A stretch of DNA of 10,123 nucleotides from an uncultured Dorea sp. (lineage in GTDB: Bacteria; Bacillota; Clostridia; Lachnospirales; Lachnospiraceae): the NCBI GenBank assembly GCA_910578455.1, contig CAJTQA010000064.1:1-10123 (forward strand), given 5' to 3'. The translations under genes and the position numbers were made by a program. Shown one piece after another: positions 7,232 to 10,123 of the stretch (positions are counted from its first letter, which is position 1; each line of letters begins with the position of its first letter). Below the pieces are notes generated by a model that was not told where the DNA came from, ran no database searches, and saw nothing but the letters and a program-made list of their open reading frames with translations.

Positions 7232-8093
7232 GGAGAGAAAGAAGAAAGTAAGTGCGGAGAACAAGCCTGTGAAACAGAGGCAGCCGAAAGCGGAGGGCGT
7301 GGCAGAGAAAGAAAAGGCAGCCGTAAAGCCGCGCAAGACTGTCATCAAGGTGGAAGAGCTTTACCGGGAGTATGCAAAACTGAGCCACGGGGATGAGGAG
7401 ACCGAGAGCATCAAAGTGCTGAAAGGCCTGGATTTTGTTGTGAAGGAGCAGGAGTTTGTAGGCATCATGGGGAAATCCGGCTGCGGGAAGACGACGCTCC
7501 TTAAGACATTGGGGCTGATTGACAAGCCTACGAAGGGGAATCTTTATTTCTGCGGCAAGGAGACGAGAAAGCTCTGGAACGATGAGCTGGCGGATATCCG
7601 CCGGAGGGAGATTGGCTTTGTATTCCAGGATTTTTACTTGATGGACAGCCTGTCTGTCAGCGAGAATATCATGCTGCCTATGGTGTTAGATAAGAAGAAT
7701 GTCCGAAAATGTATGGAGAAAGGGAAAGAGTACGCCGAGCATTTTGGGCTTTCGCACCTGATGAAAAAGTATCCTTACGAGCTGTCCGGCGGGGAAAAGC
7801 AGAGGGTGGCCATCAGCCGGGCGCTCATTAACAATCCGGACTTGATCCTTGCGGATGAGCCTACCGGGAACCTGGATTCAAAGTCAGGGAAGATTGTGAT
7901 AGACGCTCTGGAGCGGATTAACCGGAAGATGAAAAAGACAATCATCATGGTAACCCACGACCCCCAGGTGGCAAGCCACTGCAAGAGGATCATCTTTCTG
8001 AAAGACGGGGTGATACTGGAAGATCTGCGGCGCAAGGGGGCAAGCGAGGAGGAGTTTTACGAGAAGATCATCGAGAGGATGAAAGATTTGTAA
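7215..8093 (+). CDS. ABC transporter ATPase partner of the FtsX permease (MacB/BceA/LolD type)
   Basis: This 292-residue nucleotide-binding subunit has every key motif: Walker A GKSGCGKT (86-93), Q-loop Gln 138 in FVFQDF, signature LSGGEKQ (190-196), Walker B LILADEP (210-216) with the catalytic Glu, D-loop region GNLDSKSG, and the H-loop His 248 in VTHD. The FVFQDFYLMDSLSVSENIMLPM stretch is typical of ATPases that work with FtsX-like permeases. The usual core begins near residue 39 (VIKVEELYREY). The preceding 38 residues are an added Lys/Glu-rich arm without hydrophobic segments. The gene overlaps the permease by 17 bases and has its own GGAG site inside the permease's end, so the two are translationally coupled. 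The order permease-then-ATPase is the reverse of the common bceAB layout. It should sit on the cytoplasmic face and power the permease. Confidence 0.92.
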   Translation: MENGIKERKKKVSAENKPVKQRQPKAEGVAEKEKAAVKPRKTVIKVEELYREYAKLSHGDEETESIKVLKGLDFVVKEQEFVGIMGKSGCGKTTLLKTLGLIDKPTKGNLYFCGKETRKLWNDELADIRRREIGFVFQDFYLMDSLSVSENIMLPMVLDKKNVRKCMEKGKEYAEHFGLSHLMKKYPYELSGGEKQRVAISRALINNPDLILADEPTGNLDSKSGKIVIDALERINRKMKKTIIMVTHDPQVASHCKRIIFLKDGVILEDLRRKGASEEEFYEKIIERMKDL

Positions 8094-8118
8094 GATAATG
8101 TGATGTAAAAATGTATGG

Positions 8119-8160
8119 AAAGCGGTGTTTGCCTATGTAAGTGTGGGCGGCATCGCTTTT
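8119..8160 (+). terminator. Possible weak terminator hairpin after the ABC operon
   Basis: AAAGCGGTG (8119-8127) pairs with CATCGCTTT (8151-8159) over nine positions with a single G-T wobble. Inside it, GCCTA (8131-8135) can pair with TGGGC (8144-8148), giving a two-tier hairpin. Only four T follow (8157-8160), so termination would be weak. It begins 25 bases after the ATPase stop, where a terminator is expected. Confidence 0.45.
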
Positions 8161-8212
8161 CATGTCTGTGCATCATATTATAAATGAAAGATGGTTTTGG
8201 GGTGTTAAAAAG

Positions 8213-9211
8213 ATGGCGGCAGGGAGAGGATGTATAGAAACTTCGGAAATAAAAAAGGATGGGTACTGGGACGCGGCGGCGCTTTCGGCCTGCGGTGCAG
8301 CCGGGCGGCAGGAGGCAAAGCGGATTGGCTCAGAGCTTTACCGGAAGATGTTTTTGGAAAGCAGCTATTCTGCCCGGGCGAAGGCAAGGCTCCCCATCTG
8401 GCAGATGGGAGGAGTTATCGACGAATACGGGATGCTGCAGCTTACCCGGCTGGAATTTAAGACGGATTCTGGCAGCGGGAGGATTACGGGCATGCGGGCA
8501 AAGGACGGGGGTTATTGCTTTGATGAGGAGATGGAGCCTAACAGCTTATTTCTGGAGGAGTATGCCCGGACGGTAGCGGAGGCATACGGAAAATCCGGGC
8601 TTGACTGCCCGCTTGTCCACCAGTTTCGCATGTATATTGATCTTCACAACATATCTTTTATCAGGACGCGGTATCCGGGGGATACTGATTTGGAAAAACT
8701 TTTGGCGTATGAGAAAGAAACGGGGAAGCCTTTAGATTACGGCTCAAGTTCAAGGCTCCATAACCGAAAGCTTAAAAAGGAGCTGGGAAAGCGAAAGAGG
8801 CAGGTGAATGACAAGATAAAAAGCAGGAATGGGCTGTCGGAATTTATCGTGCGGATGAGGGAGGATGAGTACGGGGAGGCCGGGCAGTTCGTGACCCAGT
8901 GGGATTACCTGAAGGTGGATCGGAACACGGGGAGGCTTGTCAGCGACCCGAAAGCATACACGGTAAAAGAGTATAAATCTATCGTAGAGACGGAATCTTT
9001 TAATTACTGCAAAAACGACAGAGTGAGGGTGGCGGGGATAGGCAGGCTCCATACGCGGCTGGATGTAGATCCTGCAAACGGCAGGACTGGATATGAGAAT
9101 GAGCTGAAAAGGGAAGGAAAGAAATATTGGATGGCGGATAAAGCGTACAGGGAGGAATATGCCAGGAAAAGAGGGTTAAGGACGGAACTCTTTCCTGGAA
9201 AGCGCTTTTAG
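8213..9211 (+). CDS. Unrecognised soluble protein, basic C-terminal half
   Basis: I do not recognise this 332-residue protein. It has no signal peptide and no membrane segment. The first part contains ELYRKMFLESSYSARAKARLPIW and a beta-like segment (GGVIDEYGMLQLTRLEFKTDSGSGRITGMRAKDGGYCF). The middle has a Cys-containing stretch (SGLDCPLVHQFRMYIDLHNISFIRTRYPGD). From about residue 200 it is strongly charged with many Lys/Arg (SRLHNRKLKKELGKRKRQVNDKIKSR; ELKREGKKYW; EYARKRGLRTE), which could suit nucleic-acid binding, but no motif proves that. The start is placed at ATG 8213, with GGGGTG (8199-8204) eight bases upstream. The frame stays open back to GTG 8141, but that start lies inside the hairpin at 8119-8160. 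Codon usage matches the ABC operon. The 3' end overlaps the convergent DUF3800 gene by 36 bases. Confidence 0.7.
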   Translation: MAAGRGCIETSEIKKDGYWDAAALSACGAAGRQEAKRIGSELYRKMFLESSYSARAKARLPIWQMGGVIDEYGMLQLTRLEFKTDSGSGRITGMRAKDGGYCFDEEMEPNSLFLEEYARTVAEAYGKSGLDCPLVHQFRMYIDLHNISFIRTRYPGDTDLEKLLAYEKETGKPLDYGSSSRLHNRKLKKELGKRKRQVNDKIKSRNGLSEFIVRMREDEYGEAGQFVTQWDYLKVDRNTGRLVSDPKAYTVKEYKSIVETESFNYCKNDRVRVAGIGRLHTRLDVDPANGRTGYENELKREGKKYWMADKAYREEYARKRGLRTELFPGKRF

Positions 9212-9856
9212 GAAATCTTTTTTAAAGGCTCTTTTGGAGTGGAAGATCAGCGTCTCTGAGCGGGTGAGGCTGCCGGCCTGTGATTTCAGGCGGAGCAGCT
9301 CCAGGGTGCAGATAAGGTCGGCGGCCTGGAAGAGCTTGTAATCGCAGGGAATAGCTTTGCGTATGTCATAATCGCTAAGTTCCGTGGCCAGGACAGTATT
9401 TAAGATTTTGCTTAATTCGTGCTGTCCATTGTCATAGTATAAAATTATTTTATCGAAGTTTTGGAAATATGAGAGATTCCCTCTGATGAATGAAGAAATT
9501 TCCCGGGCCATGCGTTCTTCCAGTCTGAAAATATCCGGATATTCTTTTTTGTGGAAGATAAAAGATTTATACCGGACATCGCATCTGGATAGAAAGTAAA
9601 ATAGCTTTGTAAAAATACTTCTGCGTTCCCCGGGGGTCATGTTCAAGTAATCTTCTTCCCGCCGGATGAGCGGTTCGGTATGTACAACAGGATTTTTGTA
9701 CCCCAGATTTTCAAGCTCAATATTTAATTTTGTGATTTCAGAGGATAGATTTTTTGATTGTTCATGCAGAACCATTGCGATAATGTAATATGGGGAATGT
9801 GGGCGGTATTGGCCGAAATCCCCAGATTCATCTACAAAGATACTTAAGTTGTTCAT
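9176..9856 (-). CDS. DUF3800 domain protein (RNase H-like fold, putative nuclease)
   Basis: This 226-residue protein is of usual length for the DUF3800 family. The N-terminal strand IFVDESGDFG (6-15) is the family hallmark, with Asp 9, Glu 10 and Asp 13. A second acidic site is Asp 142 in KIILYYDNGQ (136-145). The C-terminal signature KLFQAADLICTLELLRLK (174-191) supplies Gln 177 and Asp 180. These spaced acidic residues on an RNase H-like scaffold suggest metal-dependent nuclease chemistry, but no activity is firmly known for the family. The start ATG (9856-9854) follows AAGGAG (9866-9861) at a good distance. Base composition is lower in GC than the neighbouring 893-9211 genes, and the upstream leader is more AT-rich still, so lateral acquisition is likely. 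The C-terminal 12 codons overlap the convergent unknown gene, leaving no room for a terminator between them. See the structured leader upstream. Confidence 0.85.
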   Translation of the reverse strand: MNNLSIFVDESGDFGQYRPHSPYYIIAMVLHEQSKNLSSEITKLNIELENLGYKNPVVHTEPLIRREEDYLNMTPGERRSIFTKLFYFLSRCDVRYKSFIFHKKEYPDIFRLEERMAREISSFIRGNLSYFQNFDKIILYYDNGQHELSKILNTVLATELSDYDIRKAIPCDYKLFQAADLICTLELLRLKSQAGSLTRSETLIFHSKRAFKKDFLKALSRKEFRP

Positions 9857-9880
9857 GTTTCTCCTTAGAATAATAAAGAT

Positions 9881-9972
9881 GGCGGGGAGTCTCCCCGCCG
9901 ATTAGGTTGGACCCAGATCTTTCGAACAGCCCAAATAAAATTACACATGTGCAAAACAGATTATATTCTGTA
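9881..9972 (-). ncRNA. Candidate structured leader RNA of the DUF3800 gene
   Basis: The minus-strand transcript from the promoter at 10007-9979 would begin near 9972 and run about 115 bases to the DUF3800 ATG. Read in that direction it holds four elements. ACAGA (9971-9967) can pair with TCTGT (9960-9956). The perfect palindrome CACATGTG lies at 9951-9944. UUGGG/UCCAA arms enclose a small GAAA-capped hairpin (UUC-GAAA-GA) around 9935-9905. A perfect 8-bp stem GGCGGGGA/TCCCCGCC with a GAC triloop occupies 9899-9881. ATCTTTATTATT follows that stem, so it could partly terminate transcription and release a short RNA. Structured RNAs found next to DUF3800 genes (the DUF3800 RNA motif series) are known from comparative genomics; I recall the class but cannot match this leader to a specific member. 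The 3' hairpin is certain; the rest of the fold is proposed. Confidence 0.5.
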
Positions 9973-9973
9973 A

Positions 9974-9987
9974 GCATAATCTTATGC
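9974..9987. promoter_or_regulatory. Palindrome over the DUF3800 -10 box, candidate operator
   Basis: GCATAA (9974-9979) and TTATGC (9982-9987) form a perfect six-base inverted repeat with a two-base centre. It lies exactly over the -10 box of the DUF3800 promoter. A dimeric protein bound here would block RNA polymerase. Whether the DUF3800 protein or some other regulator binds cannot be told. Confidence 0.4.
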
Positions 9988-10007
9988 GATAAAAAGAAAA
10001 AAGTCAA
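9979..10007 (-). promoter_or_regulatory. Near-consensus promoter for the DUF3800 leader and gene
   Basis: On the minus strand, TTGACT (10007-10002) is five of six for the -35. It is followed after exactly 17 bases by TAAGAT (9984-9979), four of six for the -10. The spacer is T-rich. This is one of the best-spaced promoters in the window. It points at the DUF3800 gene, placing the start of transcription near 9972. Confidence 0.65.
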
Positions 10008-10043
10008 TAAAAATTTTTAAAAAAGATGAAAAAAATCTTGTAA

Positions 10044-10087
10044 CGTTTTGCTGAAAAACGACGTTTATATTAGAGAAGAGCAAAACG
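10044..10087. repeat. Inverted repeat CGTTTTGC/GCAAAACG in AT-rich end region
   Basis: CGTTTTGC (10044-10051) is the exact reverse complement of GCAAAACG (10080-10087), 28 bases apart. A smaller perfect repeat, AAACG-A-CGTTT (10056-10066), is nested between them. The core GCAAAAC occurs a third time at 9951-9957 inside the DUF3800 leader. The surrounding stretch 10008-10123 is AT-rich and contains no reading frame or ribosome binding site that I can support. The repeat may be regulatory or a remnant of an element end. Confidence 0.4.
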
Positions 10088-10123
10088 CATTGATTTTAAG
10101 ATGAGATTTGGCTGTTAGACTTT

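Noticed and set aside
6419..7348. Open frame of 309 codons on the minus strand inside the ABC operon
   Set aside because: The translation is rich in His, Arg and Pro, typical of antisense to a coding frame. It lies opposite clearly conserved FtsX and ATPase sequence.
8115..8183. Small Cys-rich peptide frame (22 codons)
   Set aside because: No ribosome binding site; it lies over the hairpin after the ABC operon, and cysteine richness alone is not enough.
9881..9899. Reading the GC hairpin as a plus-strand terminator
   Set aside because: On the plus strand it is followed by GATTAGGTTGG without a T tract; the U-rich flank is on the minus strand.
9900..9935. tRNA-like GTTCGAA on the minus strand in the DUF3800 leader
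   Set aside because: No acceptor, D or anticodon arms can be formed around it, so it is not a tRNA or an obvious attachment site.

Overview
The window looks like a chromosomal segment of a low-to-mid GC Firmicute, most likely a Clostridia/Lachnospiraceae-type gut anaerobe. The grounds are strong GGAGG-type ribosome binding sites, the gene families present (AraC-GNAT fusion, MATE pump, XRE-membrane fusion, BceAB-like FtsX transporter), and protein wording typical of that group. This is an inference from gene content only. Base composition is uneven. The central block (about 860-9200) is G-rich on the coding strand, while both ends (about 1-470 and 9860-10123) are clearly AT-rich. This suggests that accessory DNA flanks a more resident-looking core.

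Layout. Bases 1-211 (minus) are the N-terminus of an ATPase with a Walker A motif, running off the left edge. It has its own promoter and, upstream, a pair of identical-architecture palindromes (GATAAT-N5-ATTATC). Bases 403-801 (plus) hold a good sigma-A-type promoter followed by the relic of a ribonuclease III/dsRNA-binding protein. Bases 893-3235 form a two-gene operon of an AraC regulator fused to a GNAT-like domain and a MATE multidrug exporter. Bases 3360-4376 encode an XRE repressor fused to about six membrane segments, closed by a clear intrinsic terminator. Bases 4523-8093 form an overlapping permease/ATPase operon. The permease is a BceB-like FtsX protein with an extra four-helix N-terminal module, and the ATPase has an extra charged N-terminal arm. 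Bases 8213-9211 encode an unrecognised soluble basic protein. Its 3' end overlaps, tail to tail, a minus-strand DUF3800 gene (9176-9856). The DUF3800 gene is driven by a near-consensus promoter about 115 bases upstream of its start codon, across a leader rich in inverted repeats.

How the parts fit. The centre reads as a drug/peptide-response neighbourhood: two transporters (MATE, FtsX-ABC), each next to a regulator that could sense the substrate. No two-component system is visible for the FtsX-ABC pair. The most interesting unit is the DUF3800 gene with its leader. Conserved structured RNAs next to DUF3800 genes have been described as a class, and the leader here (palindromes, a GAAA-capped hairpin and an 8-bp GC hairpin just before the ribosome binding site) fits such an RNA-plus-nuclease-like protein unit.
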